DNA of 64,000 bases from an uncultured Clostridia bacterium (lineage in GTDB: Bacteria; Bacillota; Clostridia; Christensenellales; Borkfalkiaceae): NCBI GenBank assembly GCA_934247225.1, contig CAKQJE010000010.1, forward strand, positions 1 through 64,000, given 5' to 3'. The position numbers and the translations under genes were made by a program. Below, piece after piece: positions 1 through 7,112 of the stretch (position 1 is its first letter; each line of letters begins with the position of its first letter). The notes beneath the pieces are model-generated. The model saw nothing but the letters and a program-made list of their open reading frames with translations, had not been told where the DNA came from and did no database searches.

Positions 1-572
1 ACGTTCACAGAAGAACAATCGGCTGTATTCTCCGGTTTGATTCTTAAAATGGGCGGACTTAACGGTGAAATGCTTGTAGCAAATATCTCTGTTGAAGAAC
101 GTACATTTATTTCGGGGAGTGAAACCGCAACCGAACCTGACGGCATTCTTAAAATAGAGGACGGAAAAACAAAAGGAATGACTTTTGCCGGTTTGTACAA
201 CGTTGACGGAAAAGTGTCGTATTATTTCCATAATGAAACGGTTAAAGAAAATGCCGAGACGAGATTTGTAACAGAGGGAACAAACACCAAACCTGCAAAA
301 GGGGATAGAACTTACGGATATTATAATGCATACAAAGTATCGTTTGAATACAAGATTCTCAATACTGATGAAACGATAATAACCGGCGATGACGCTAATG
401 CTCCTTATTTTGCTCAGATTCTTACTAAACTTGGCGGATATATTCCGTTAACGTTTGCTCCGACCGCAGACGGCGCATGGCATACTCAGACATTTACGTT
501 CACAGAAGAACAATCGGCTGTATTCTCCGGTTTGATTCTTAAAATGGGCGGACTTAACGGTGAAATGCTTGT
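1..572 (+). repeat. In-gene tandem repeat, 495-bp period
   Basis: Bases 1-77 are identical to bases 496-572, and the similarity then decays over the next codons (GTA to GTG, AAT to AAC). The spacing of 495 bp equals exactly 165 codons, so the reading frame is preserved. Near-identity at DNA level points to recent unequal recombination or gene conversion between units of the surface-protein gene. More units probably lie upstream of the window. Confidence 0.85.
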
Positions 573-606
573 GGCAAACATTGTCGTAGAGCCTGTTGCC
601 GAATAA
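1..606 (+). CDS. 3' end of a repeat-containing, probably extracellular protein (5' truncated by window)
   Basis: The reading frame is open from base 1 and stops with TAA at 604-606, so the start lies outside the window. About 201 residues are visible. They contain one complete unit of a roughly 165-residue repeat plus the tail of the preceding unit: residues 1-26 recur almost unchanged at residues 166-191. Composition is rich in G, T, N and aromatic residues with alternating polar and hydrophobic stretches, as in beta-sandwich surface or carbohydrate-binding modules; that fold is inferred, not recognised. No sortase motif or membrane anchor is seen at the end (final residues VEPVAE). A terminator follows at 637-681. 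It may be part of a large adhesin or polysaccharide-binding protein. Confidence 0.75.
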   Translation, partial: TFTEEQSAVFSGLILKMGGLNGEMLVANISVEERTFISGSETATEPDGILKIEDGKTKGMTFAGLYNVDGKVSYYFHNETVKENAETRFVTEGTNTKPAKGDRTYGYYNAYKVSFEYKILNTDETIITGDDANAPYFAQILTKLGGYIPLTFAPTADGAWHTQTFTFTEEQSAVFSGLILKMGGLNGEMLVANIVVEPVAE

Positions 607-636
607 TTTAACAAAGTCATAAAAGACTAAAACTAT

Positions 637-681
637 AAAGGCTGCAAACCTTTCCTTTTCGGATCGGCTTGCAGCCTTTTT
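637..681 (+). terminator. Intrinsic terminator after the repeat protein
   Basis: An 11-bp stem (AAAGGCTGCAA at 637-647 with TTGCAGCCTTT at 669-679) is followed by a run of T, 31 bases after the stop codon. The loop is long (21 nt). Confidence 0.7.
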
Positions 682-758
682 GAATAATTTTTTTAATTCT
701 TTTTTCATCCTTGCCTTCCAAATACTTGCCTTCCTAATATGTGCTTTCCAAATACTTG

Positions 759-876
759 CCTTCCCGGTTGGGGAAGGTGGATTTTGCCCGCGCAAGCGGG
801 CAAAAGACGGAAGAGGACAAGAAGCCTTCTCCCTTTGGAGAAGGTGTCGGCGAACGCCGACGGAAGAGGACAAAAT
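759..876 (+). repeat. Two tandem two-hairpin repeat modules, left side of the DUF559 gene
   Basis: Each module is a first hairpin, a second GC-rich hairpin and a conserved tail. Module 1: CCTTCCCGGTTGGGGAAGG (759-777), TGCCCGCGCAAGCGGGCA (785-802), tail GACGGAAGAGGACAA (806-820). Module 2: CCTTCTCCCTTTGGAGAAGG (825-844), GTCGGCGAACGCCGAC (846-861), tail GGAAGAGGACAA (862-873). Both tails point at the 3' end of the DUF559 gene. Upstream (714-764) are short direct repeats of CTTCCAAATACTTGCCTTCC type. The same module type occurs at 1244-1287, 1400-1470 and 43000-43160. Confidence 0.8.
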
Positions 877-886
877 GCAAATCTAT

Positions 887-1237
887 TCATTGCGTTATTC
901 GCCTATAAATATCTTCACATACGCCTTCAAAATTTTTCTCAATGTCTAAATTGGTATATCTTAATACCGTAACGCCTTTACTTCTAAGAAATTCTGTTCT
1001 TTTCATATCTTTGATTATATTCTCTTCTTCATAATGTTGCGACCCGTCAATCTCTATTGCAAGATTCTTTTCCGAACAATAAAAGTCAACTATATATCGA
1101 CCTATAACTCTTTGCCGACGAAACCTACAAGGCAACGTTCTCAAAAAATCATACCATAGCTTACGTTCCTGCTCCGTCATATTTTTCCTGAGTTTTTGTG
1201 CGTTCGGAGTTAATTCTGAATTACTGAAATCATACAT
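887..1237 (-). CDS. DUF559 (Vsr-like PD-(D/E)XK endonuclease fold) protein
   Basis: A 116-residue protein of the DUF559 family, related in fold to very-short-patch-repair endonucleases. Landmarks are the N-terminal RKNMTEQERKLWYDFLR helix, FRRQRVIGRYIVDFYC, and LAIEIDGSQH, which carry the D and E-x-D residues expected of this nuclease-like fold. The start chosen is ATG at 1237; a GTG in the same frame at 1255 lies inside the flanking repeat. The repeat tail GGAAGAGGACAAT sits just before the ATG and could act as the ribosome binding site. Module 2 of the repeats begins 14 bases beyond the stop. Cellular function of DUF559 proteins is unknown; nuclease activity is inferred from the fold. Confidence 0.85.
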   Translation of the reverse strand: MYDFSNSELTPNAQKLRKNMTEQERKLWYDFLRTLPCRFRRQRVIGRYIVDFYCSEKNLAIEIDGSQHYEEENIIKDMKRTEFLRSKGVTVLRYTNLDIEKNFEGVCEDIYRRITQ

Positions 1238-1243
1238 ATGATT

Positions 1244-1287
1244 GTCCTCTTCCACCGCAAGCGGTCCCCCTTCCCCAACCGGGAAGG
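1244..1287 (-). repeat. Two-hairpin repeat module, right side of the DUF559 gene
   Basis: Read on the minus strand: CCTTCCCGGTTGGGGAAGG (1287-1269), a short hairpin CCGCTTGCGG (1264-1255), then GGAAGAGGAC (1253-1244) running into the start of the DUF559 gene. It is the inverted counterpart of the module at 759-820. Confidence 0.8.
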
Positions 1288-1399
1288 CTATTTTATTTGT
1301 TTGTCTGAAATGGACTCTTGCCGTCTTGCGATTTTAAGTATTTTTCTCTATCCGACCGCTTCCGAAATGTTTTTTTGTTAGTCTAAAAAAATATCCTTG

Positions 1400-1470
1400 C
1401 CTTTCCCAACCGAGAAGGCATTGTCTTCTTCCGTCGGCTTCGCCGACACTTTCTTCAAGCGGAGAAGGTC
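1400..1470 (-). repeat. Further degenerate copies of the two-hairpin repeat
   Basis: On the minus strand this reads a decayed CCTTCTCC-type hairpin (about 1470-1450), GTCGGCGAAGCCGAC (1447-1433), the tail GGAAGAAGACAA (1432-1421), and then a second first-hairpin CCTTCTCGGTTGGGAAAGG (1418-1400). It ends only about 8 bases beyond the stop codon of tcdA. The interval 1288-1399 between this and the DUF559 cassette is AT-rich with no recognisable gene. Confidence 0.7.
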
Positions 1471-1477
1471 TTTGGTG

Positions 1478-2191
1478 TTACTTTCCGAGCAGGGCTTTTA
1501 TTACCTCGGCGGCTATAATCAAACCAACTACGCCCGGAACAAACGCGCAACTCCCGGGCGTCTGGCGTTTGGAGCAGATTTCGCTTTCGGGTTGAAAATG
1601 CGGCGTTATCGGCTCTTCTTTGGAGTAAACCACTTTGAGCTTTTCAACGCCTCTTTTTTTCAATTCTCTGCGCATAACTTTTGCGAGCGGACAAACCGAC
1701 GTTTTGTATATATCCGTAACCTCGAACATTTCGGGGTGAAGCTTGTTTCCCGCCCCCATAGAACTTATTATCGGTACGCCTTTTTTATAGCAAATTTCCG
1801 CTAAGCCGATTTTGCCCGCGACCGTATCGATAGCGTCCACAACATAATCATAAGACGAAAAATCGAAATTCTCCGCCGTTTCGGGCAGGAAAAATTCGTT
1901 TCTTTGGATAATAACCGCTTCGTGATTTATCTCTTTTGCCCTGTTTGCGATAGCCGCTGTTTTAAACGTCCCTACGGTTTTTTCCGTAGCGATAATCTGC
2001 CTGTTTATATTGGAAACGCTTACCTTGTCGTTATCTATAACTTCTATCGTCCCTACGCCCGAGCGCACGAGAGCTTCTATGCAGTAGCCGCCGACGCCGC
2101 CCGCGCCGAACACGGCTACTTTTTTATTTTTGAGAATATCGGAGCTTCCTTCGCCTAAAAGCATATCCGTTCTTATAAATTTATCGTTCAT
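1478..2191 (-). CDS. tcdA: tRNA threonylcarbamoyladenosine dehydratase (E1-like ThiF/MoeB family)
   Basis: A 237-residue member of the E1-like ATP-dependent adenylyltransferases, closest to TcdA (YgdL/CsdL), which cyclises t6A37 of tRNA to ct6A. The N-terminal Rossmann nucleotide-binding motif is GAGGVG at residues 29-34, followed by the acidic EVIDNDKVSVSNINRQ segment with the family Asn and Arg. SSMGAGNKLHP and the C-terminal PGSCAFVPGVVGLIIA stretch match TcdA rather than ThiF. Length fits the family (240-270). The ATG overlaps the stop of the upstream MFS gene as ATGA (2188-2191), so translation is probably coupled. No sulfur-carrier partner is nearby, which argues against ThiF or MoeB. 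Confidence 0.9.
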   Translation of the reverse strand: MNDKFIRTDMLLGEGSSDILKNKKVAVFGAGGVGGYCIEALVRSGVGTIEVIDNDKVSVSNINRQIIATEKTVGTFKTAAIANRAKEINHEAVIIQRNEFFLPETAENFDFSSYDYVVDAIDTVAGKIGLAEICYKKGVPIISSMGAGNKLHPEMFEVTDIYKTSVCPLAKVMRRELKKRGVEKLKVVYSKEEPITPHFQPESEICSKRQTPGSCAFVPGVVGLIIAAEVIKALLGK

Positions 2192-3351
2192 TGTTTTTTT
2201 ACCGTATGTTTAAAAATTATTGTTGAAATCAATGCCGCGGCGAGCGCGAATGCGAGTGCGTACGGATAAACCGCGTGAGACATTTTGCCCGAAATCAGTC
2301 CGTATAGAAACGGAACTATCAGTATACCCGAGCTGGAAGCCGCGTACTGTAACCCCATAATCCTTGCGGCTTTATCTTTGCCGAAAGATTCGGGGGTGAG
2401 GTGAGTGAAATTCGGAAAAATCGGACCGACTCCCAAGCCGCCGAGGAACGCCGTCAAAACGGAAAACCAAACGTTTCCGACGGGGATAAAAAGCGTTGCA
2501 ACGGCAATGATCTGTATGCCGAACGAAACCGCGATAATCGCCCGAGATTTGAATTTTCTTACGAAAACGCCCGACAAAAATCTTCCCGAAGTCATTCCGA
2601 TATAGTATACCGTCAGAAGTTTTGCCGCAGTCTCTTTTAAAAGTCCTCTCTGCGTGACGAGATAGGTCGTGAGCCAGCTGCCGAAAAGGTATTCCACCGC
2701 ACAGGTAAAAAAGAAAATCGCAAGGACGGGAAACAGTCCGTTTGTTTTCAAAAGTTCCTTTGTCGTTATCTTCACTTTCGGCTTGTCGGCTTCGTTGTCT
2801 GTCGTTTCGTATTTTTTCCATAACGGAAGGGAAATCGTGATTACAAACGTAATAACAAGCTGAATAAAGAAAACGATCAGATAGCCCGTCCGCCAACTGA
2901 AATTCTTTATCGCATATGATATTACGTACGGCGAAACCGCAACGCCTATTCCGTAGGAGCAGTGCAAAAAACTCATAACGCTCGCCGAATAATGCTTTGC
3001 GACGAACGCGTTAAGACCCGAGTCTATCGCGCCCGCTCCGAAACCGAGCGGTATTCCGCATAAACTCATCAGCCACAGATCGTTCGAAAAATAAATTCCG
3101 ATTATCCCTGCTGCCGTTAAAAACGTGGAAAACGCCGCAACCTTTCCCGTCCCGAATCTTGCAATCGCTTTTCCGCTTAAAAGGCTCGAAATAATCGTGC
3201 AAAAGGTAACGGGCATAGTCATACAATAATTAAGCGACGACGAAACGTTAAGTTTCGTATATATCGCCGGCCACGCCGAACCCGACAAAGAATCGGGCAG
3301 TCCGAGACCTATAAACGCGGTGAAAATCACCGCTAACAAAATTACGGTCAT
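2188..3351 (-). CDS. Major facilitator superfamily transporter
   Basis: A 387-residue integral membrane protein with about 12 predicted hydrophobic segments in two six-helix halves, the charged central loop (around residues 185-200, KKYETTDNEADKPK) separating them. The GSAWPAIYTKLNVS region and glycine-rich helices resemble sugar-permease-like MFS members (FucP/YfkF type), but the substrate cannot be read from the sequence. It ends by overlapping tcdA. A copy of the dispersed motif TATAAGTCGATTA lies 18-30 bases upstream of the ATG in the direction of transcription. Confidence 0.8.
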   Translation of the reverse strand: MTVILLAVIFTAFIGLGLPDSLSGSAWPAIYTKLNVSSSLNYCMTMPVTFCTIISSLLSGKAIARFGTGKVAAFSTFLTAAGIIGIYFSNDLWLMSLCGIPLGFGAGAIDSGLNAFVAKHYSASVMSFLHCSYGIGVAVSPYVISYAIKNFSWRTGYLIVFFIQLVITFVITISLPLWKKYETTDNEADKPKVKITTKELLKTNGLFPVLAIFFFTCAVEYLFGSWLTTYLVTQRGLLKETAAKLLTVYYIGMTSGRFLSGVFVRKFKSRAIIAVSFGIQIIAVATLFIPVGNVWFSVLTAFLGGLGVGPIFPNFTHLTPESFGKDKAARIMGLQYAASSSGILIVPFLYGLISGKMSHAVYPYALAFALAAALISTIIFKHTVKKQ

Positions 3352-3368
3352 AATACAAAATGTTTCGT

Positions 3369-3381
3369 TAATCGACTTATA
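3369..3381 (-). other. Dispersed 13-mer TATAAGTCGATTA, copy 1 (intergenic)
   Basis: On the minus strand TATAAGTCGATTA, followed by ACG, sits in the 68-bp gap between the ABC permease and the MFS gene. It is one of six exact copies in the window (also 10402, 28073, 34537, 42014 and 45536). Confidence 0.7.
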
Positions 3382-3419
3382 TCCTCACTTTTGCACTTTA
3401 ATCGAGGCGAGGCGACGGC

Positions 3420-5747
3420 TTATTCCACCGATTTCAAAGATTCCACCATTTTAACCTTATTCGTTAAAAACGCGAAGAACATATTTATAACAAGGCTTGT
3501 TCCGCAGGTTAAAAGTACCGTGAATAAATACGAGCTTTGGTAAATGTGATATATGTAGCAGATAAGCGGCGTTTCGTTTATCGAAAGCACGGCATACAAA
3601 AGCGGGTAACCGAGCGTTAAACCTAAAAGCGAACCTAAAAACGTCAGCGAGATTATTTCGATTATGAACGACGAGACGATTTCGAATTTCGAAAATCCGA
3701 GGACTTTAAGCGTTGCAATGTCCTTGGTTCTTTCTCTGAAATTGAGCAGAGCAAGGTTGTAAAGAACAACCACGGCGAGAAGTATCGCGAAAATTCTTAT
3801 CGTTATCGTCATTATTCTTATCGTAGAAACGGTTTCGTCCGCGCGCGCGCGCATTTCGCGCATAGACATAGAAGAAAGAATTCCGTTTAAAGACGAAAAG
3901 CTTTCCGATGCTTTGTCCGCGGTTTCGGGAGACGTTGTTTTCACGTACGCGCCCGTCGGCAAAAAGGCTATCCCGCCGAATCTGTTTTCGGAGAAAATTA
4001 TGCCTTGCGTTATGCAAAGGTCGATTATTTCCGTAACTTCGCCTCTATATCTCGTTCCGTCGTAAATAAACGAAATTTCGTCCCCGACGGAAACTCCTAC
4101 GTCTTTCGCGAGCTTGGAAGAAACTAAAATCGAGCGGTCGTCGTAACCGAGATTTACGATCGTCGGGTCGGACGGCATAACGTAAACGTTGGCAGACAAG
4201 GTGTTTTTGCCTTGCGCCGTAACCGAATATTTCGCGTATTCGTCGACCGAAACGACTCCGTTCGTCGATAAAATTTCCGCATTATGCGAAGACATATCGG
4301 AATACGAAACGGAAACGTCGTAAGGGATATATCCGTTAAGTTCGAGGTCGAGTCCGTAATTTATCGTGTTTTCGATGCCGAATCCGCAAAGAAGAAGCGC
4401 GGAGCAACCCGCCACGCCGAGAATAACCATAAGCGTGCGGCTGATTTTTCTTTTCGTGTTGCGAAGCGCCATTCTCACCGAAAGCGGAATTTTATCGAAA
4501 GCCTTGACTTTCGCGAGCGGCGAAAGCTTCATTTTTACCGCATTGTCTCCGCGAAGGCTCGTTGCGGGCGGCTTTCTTATCGAATCGAGACAGGCGAAAA
4601 CGCTCGTAAGCAGAATTATAAGCACTAAAATTGCAAGGCTTATAAGATATTCCCACCTGAAAAACGCCGTTTTTATCTTCGGGAGCTGATATAAAATCCC
4701 GTATTTGACCCCGACGACTTTCGGGATGATCATCGGTCCGAGAACAATGCCTATCGCCGAGCCGATAATTCCCAAAAGTATGAAAATATCTGTGTAATGC
4801 CGAAGAATTTCGAATTTCGAGTAGCCGAGAGCTTTTAAAATTCCTATGTTTTTCTGTTCGCGGTTAATAAGCTGCGAAATCGACGTAAGGATGATTAGCA
4901 TAGCCACGAGATAGAAAATCACGGGGAAAATATACAGCAGTTTTTTTGCCTGCGTAACGTCGGCTTCGATTGTTATGTTCGTCGGAAGCCCGCTTCTTTC
5001 AAGCGCGTAAACATAAGTTTCTTTATCTGAAAAGGCGTTTACGGCTTCCGAAATTATGTTTTTCGCGTTGTCGCTTTTGAAAATATACTGATTTTCGTAT
5101 CCGTCCACAAAATCGCTTATGTAATTTTCAAATCCTTCGTCGGTGAAACCGAACGCGCTTTTATATTGATCGAGCGCTTTTGCGAGCGATTTTACGAGCG
5201 CCGTTCTGCCTACATACAGAAACGACGGGTTGTAAATCGAGTTCCCGAGCGACTCGGGGTGAACTATCGTACCCGAAAGATTAAGTTCTACGTTTCTTGC
5301 GAGCGGAATTTCCGTTTCGACGGTAAAATTTTCGCCGACGGGGTGATTTTTTGTGAAATTTTCGTCCGCATAAACGCCGTCGTCTGATACGGGAACGGAA
5401 GAAGAGTAGGGTTTATTGAGAAAATCGTCGTTTTTAAACGTTGCGATATAAACGCTTTTTCCGTCGATTTTCGCCGTCATGAAAACTCTCGACTGATATG
5501 CCGCGGAGTTGTTTTTCAGAAACTCTTTGACTTCGTCGTCGGCTTTTTCCATAGTTATCATACCGTCGCACATATCCGAAACGGAGTAAATATGGCTGAG
5601 TTTTTCCTGAAAATCTCTGTAATTCGCCCATATCCCCGTGAAAAGGGTAACGGCGAGCGCGGCGATCAGGATTACGGAGAGGTAGCTTTTGAAATTGCTT
5701 TTGACTTCTCTTAATACCTTGATTTTTAAAACGTCGGTTTTTACCAT
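3420..5747 (-). CDS. ABC transporter permease, FtsX/MacB type (two FtsX domains)
   Basis: A 775-residue permease. The first transmembrane segment lies at about residues 20-42, followed by a large extracytoplasmic domain, a first FtsX block of three helices (about 290-410), a second N-proximal helix with another extracytoplasmic domain, and a C-terminal FtsX block (about 650-775). The start is set at ATG 5747, which overlaps the last codons of the ATPase gene (ATGGTAA); the frame is open further upstream but that part overlaps the ATPase. With the upstream ATP-binding protein it forms a type VII ABC (mechanotransmission or export) system, which in Firmicutes often handles antimicrobial peptides or lipoproteins. 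The substrate is unknown. Confidence 0.85.
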   Translation of the reverse strand: MVKTDVLKIKVLREVKSNFKSYLSVILIAALAVTLFTGIWANYRDFQEKLSHIYSVSDMCDGMITMEKADDEVKEFLKNNSAAYQSRVFMTAKIDGKSVYIATFKNDDFLNKPYSSSVPVSDDGVYADENFTKNHPVGENFTVETEIPLARNVELNLSGTIVHPESLGNSIYNPSFLYVGRTALVKSLAKALDQYKSAFGFTDEGFENYISDFVDGYENQYIFKSDNAKNIISEAVNAFSDKETYVYALERSGLPTNITIEADVTQAKKLLYIFPVIFYLVAMLIILTSISQLINREQKNIGILKALGYSKFEILRHYTDIFILLGIIGSAIGIVLGPMIIPKVVGVKYGILYQLPKIKTAFFRWEYLISLAILVLIILLTSVFACLDSIRKPPATSLRGDNAVKMKLSPLAKVKAFDKIPLSVRMALRNTKRKISRTLMVILGVAGCSALLLCGFGIENTINYGLDLELNGYIPYDVSVSYSDMSSHNAEILSTNGVVSVDEYAKYSVTAQGKNTLSANVYVMPSDPTIVNLGYDDRSILVSSKLAKDVGVSVGDEISFIYDGTRYRGEVTEIIDLCITQGIIFSENRFGGIAFLPTGAYVKTTSPETADKASESFSSLNGILSSMSMREMRARADETVSTIRIMTITIRIFAILLAVVVLYNLALLNFRERTKDIATLKVLGFSKFEIVSSFIIEIISLTFLGSLLGLTLGYPLLYAVLSINETPLICYIYHIYQSSYLFTVLLTCGTSLVINMFFAFLTNKVKMVESLKSVE

Positions 5748-6442
5748 TCTATATCGTCGATCTCCTTGGGCGAAGGATTTTTCTCGTCCGAAATTATCTT
5801 TCCGTCGCTTAAACGGATAACTCTTTCGGCGATAAGGGCGATATTCGCGTTGTGCGTGACGATTATGACCGTTTGTCCGTCCTTTTTGCAAAGTTCTTTA
5901 AGCAAAACGAGTATGCTTTTGCCTGTTTTGGAGTCGAGCGCGCCGGTCGGTTCGTCGCAAAGCAGAATAGAGGGGCGTTTGGCGATCGCCCTCGCGATAG
6001 AAACTCTTTGCTGTTCGCCACCGCTCAGTCCCGACGGGAAATTGTTTACTCGTTTTTCAAGCCCTACGAGTTTTAAAGCTTCCGCGGCGTCGATTGAGTT
6101 TTTGGCTCCGTGAATAGAAAGCTCAACGTTTTCTTTTGCGGTAAGGTTGGGCATAAGGTTGTAAAACTGAAAGACGAAGCCTACTTCGTTTCTTCGGAAA
6201 AGCGCGAGTTTTTTGTCGTTTAACGCGGTTACGTCGATGTCGTTTACGAAATATTTTCCGCTCGTCGCCGAGTCCATTCCGCCGATGATGTTGAGCATTG
6301 TGGATTTGCCCGCGCCGCTCGAACCCAATATAACCACGAATTCGCCTTTTTTTATCGATAAATCGATGCCGCCGAGCGCGACTATTTCCGCTTCGCCGCT
6401 GCCGTATTTTTTAGTTATTTTTTGAAGATTGATAAATGGCAT
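5741..6442 (-). CDS. ABC transporter ATP-binding protein (MacB/LolD/SalX type)
   Basis: A 233-residue nucleotide-binding subunit. Walker A is GSSGAGKS (about residues 40-47), the Q-loop lies in GFVFQFYNLMPNLT, the signature is LSGGEQQRVSIARA, Walker B is ILLCDEPTGALD, and the switch histidine is in VTHN. The GALD and NLMPNLTA features are typical of the MacB/LolD/FtsE class that works with FtsX-fold permeases, which agrees with the overlapping downstream permease. Transcription probably starts from the promoter at 6528-6557. Confidence 0.93.
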   Translation of the reverse strand: MPFINLQKITKKYGSGEAEIVALGGIDLSIKKGEFVVILGSSGAGKSTMLNIIGGMDSATSGKYFVNDIDVTALNDKKLALFRRNEVGFVFQFYNLMPNLTAKENVELSIHGAKNSIDAAEALKLVGLEKRVNNFPSGLSGGEQQRVSIARAIAKRPSILLCDEPTGALDSKTGKSILVLLKELCKKDGQTVIIVTHNANIALIAERVIRLSDGKIISDEKNPSPKEIDDIEW

Positions 6443-6466
6443 TTTTAACCGTTTCCGTTTTTGTTT

Positions 6467-6518
6467 TTTTTCGGCAAAAGTTATCGCCGTTTTTGTTTTT
6501 CGGCAAAGATTATCGCCG
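6467..6518. repeat. Short direct repeat, 29-bp period, in the ABC operon leader
   Basis: TTTTTCGGCAAAAGTTATCGCCG (broken here as TTTTTCGGCAAAAG plus TTATCGCCG, 6467-6489) recurs with two substitutions at 6496-6518. On the minus strand this lies in the untranslated leader of the ABC transporter mRNA. Confidence 0.65.
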
Positions 6519-6527
6519 TTTTTTTAA

Positions 6528-6557
6528 ATTATAGCAAAAATATCTCTATAAGTCTAA
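6528..6557 (-). promoter_or_regulatory. Promoter for the ABC transporter operon
   Basis: On the minus strand TTAGAC (6557-6552), an 18-bp spacer and TATAAT (6533-6528). The ATPase start codon is 86 bases downstream of the -10. Confidence 0.55.
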
Positions 6558-6618
6558 CGCTTTAAGTGAAAACCGATTAAAAAACCGAGCTGAAATTTCA
6601 AAAATGACAAAAAAATTA

Positions 6619-6655
6619 AAAAGAAAAAAGCGATTTCCGAAAAACGGAAATCGCA
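6619..6655 (-). terminator. Intrinsic terminator after the TSCPD gene
   Basis: A perfect 10-bp stem GCGATTTCCG / CGGAAATCGC (6631-6655) followed on the minus strand by TTTTTTCTTTTT. It would end minus-strand transcripts arriving from 6816-7946. Confidence 0.75.
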
Positions 6656-6680
6656 AGGGAACATAACATACTTCGCTCCA

Positions 6681-6773
6681 TAGCCGCAATTGTTTGCAGT
6701 AAGCCGCAATCGCGTGCGAATAATAGCTGCAATTGTTTGCGGTAAGCCGCAATCGCTTGCGGATAGCCGCAGG
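6681..6773. repeat. Tandem array of small CCGCAA..TTGCGG hairpins
   Basis: About four and a half degenerate units of 19-23 bp, consensus TAGCCGCAATYGYKTGCGGA, arranged as two larger 40-43-bp repeats (6681-6723 and 6724-6763) plus a partial unit. Most units can fold on themselves (for example CCGCAATCGCTTGCGG at 6748-6763). They lie between the TSCPD stop codon and its terminator, so they would be part of its 3' untranslated region. A related AGCCGCAATTAAACGGCT lies at 7665-7682. Confidence 0.7.
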
Positions 6774-6815
6774 TTCGGGTGAACCTAACGCAGCCGAAAA
6801 AGGAGCTTACGTAAT

Positions 6816-7076
6816 TTATTTCACTTCGGGATGTCTTACTTTGTACTCCGCAAGAGCGCAGGCAAGCTGATCGGGGCAGGACGTGTTCGACCTGCACTTG
6901 ATGCCTTTAAGCGTTTCGATCACTTCGTCTATCGGGCGATCTTTAACGAGCTTTGCAATCCCTTGTAAGTTACCGCTGCAACCGCCGATGAATTTGACGT
7001 CGGTGACTTTGCCGTCTTTCGTAACGTCAAACAAAATCTGCCTGCTGCAAGTCCCTTTCGTATTGTATGTTTCCAT
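6816..7076 (-). CDS. TSCPD domain protein (TIGR03905 family)
   Basis: An 86-residue protein with the motif NTSCPDQLACALAEY at the C-terminal end, the TSCPD signature also found at the end of class II ribonucleotide reductases, and conserved cysteines at CSRQ, GGCSGN and KCRS. Its length and content match the stand-alone TIGR03905 family of Clostridia. The conserved cysteines suggest metal binding or redox chemistry, but no function is established. The ribosome site GGAGG lies before the ATG, and a terminator follows at 6619-6655. Confidence 0.85.
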   Translation of the reverse strand: METYNTKGTCSRQILFDVTKDGKVTDVKFIGGCSGNLQGIAKLVKDRPIDEVIETLKGIKCRSNTSCPDQLACALAEYKVRHPEVK

Positions 7077-7112
7077 TATTATAACGCCTCCTTTAAAGCC
7101 GGAATTTATTAT

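Larger units (their letters stand above)
759..1287. mobile_element. Candidate DUF559 cassette bounded by inverted CCTTCCCGGTTGGGGAAGG copies
   Basis: The 19-bp palindromic sequence CCTTCCCGGTTGGGGAAGG at 759-777 recurs as its reverse complement at 1269-1287. Both copies are followed, reading inwards, by a second hairpin and the tail GGAAGAGGACAA. Only the DUF559 gene lies between them. No target-site duplication was recognised, and no transposase is present, so movement would need the DUF559 protein or a helper supplied in trans. The call as a mobile unit is inference; the inverted layout is seen directly. Confidence 0.4.

Noticed and set aside
448..973. Several overlapping short frames in both strands around the repeat modules
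   Set aside because: They read through hairpin repeats and the terminator; the translations (for example runs such as GRQVFG) come from the repeats, not from a gene.
5748..5891. 48-residue N-terminal extension of the ABC permease
   Set aside because: It overlaps the ATPase gene in another frame and is highly basic; the conserved start is at 5747.
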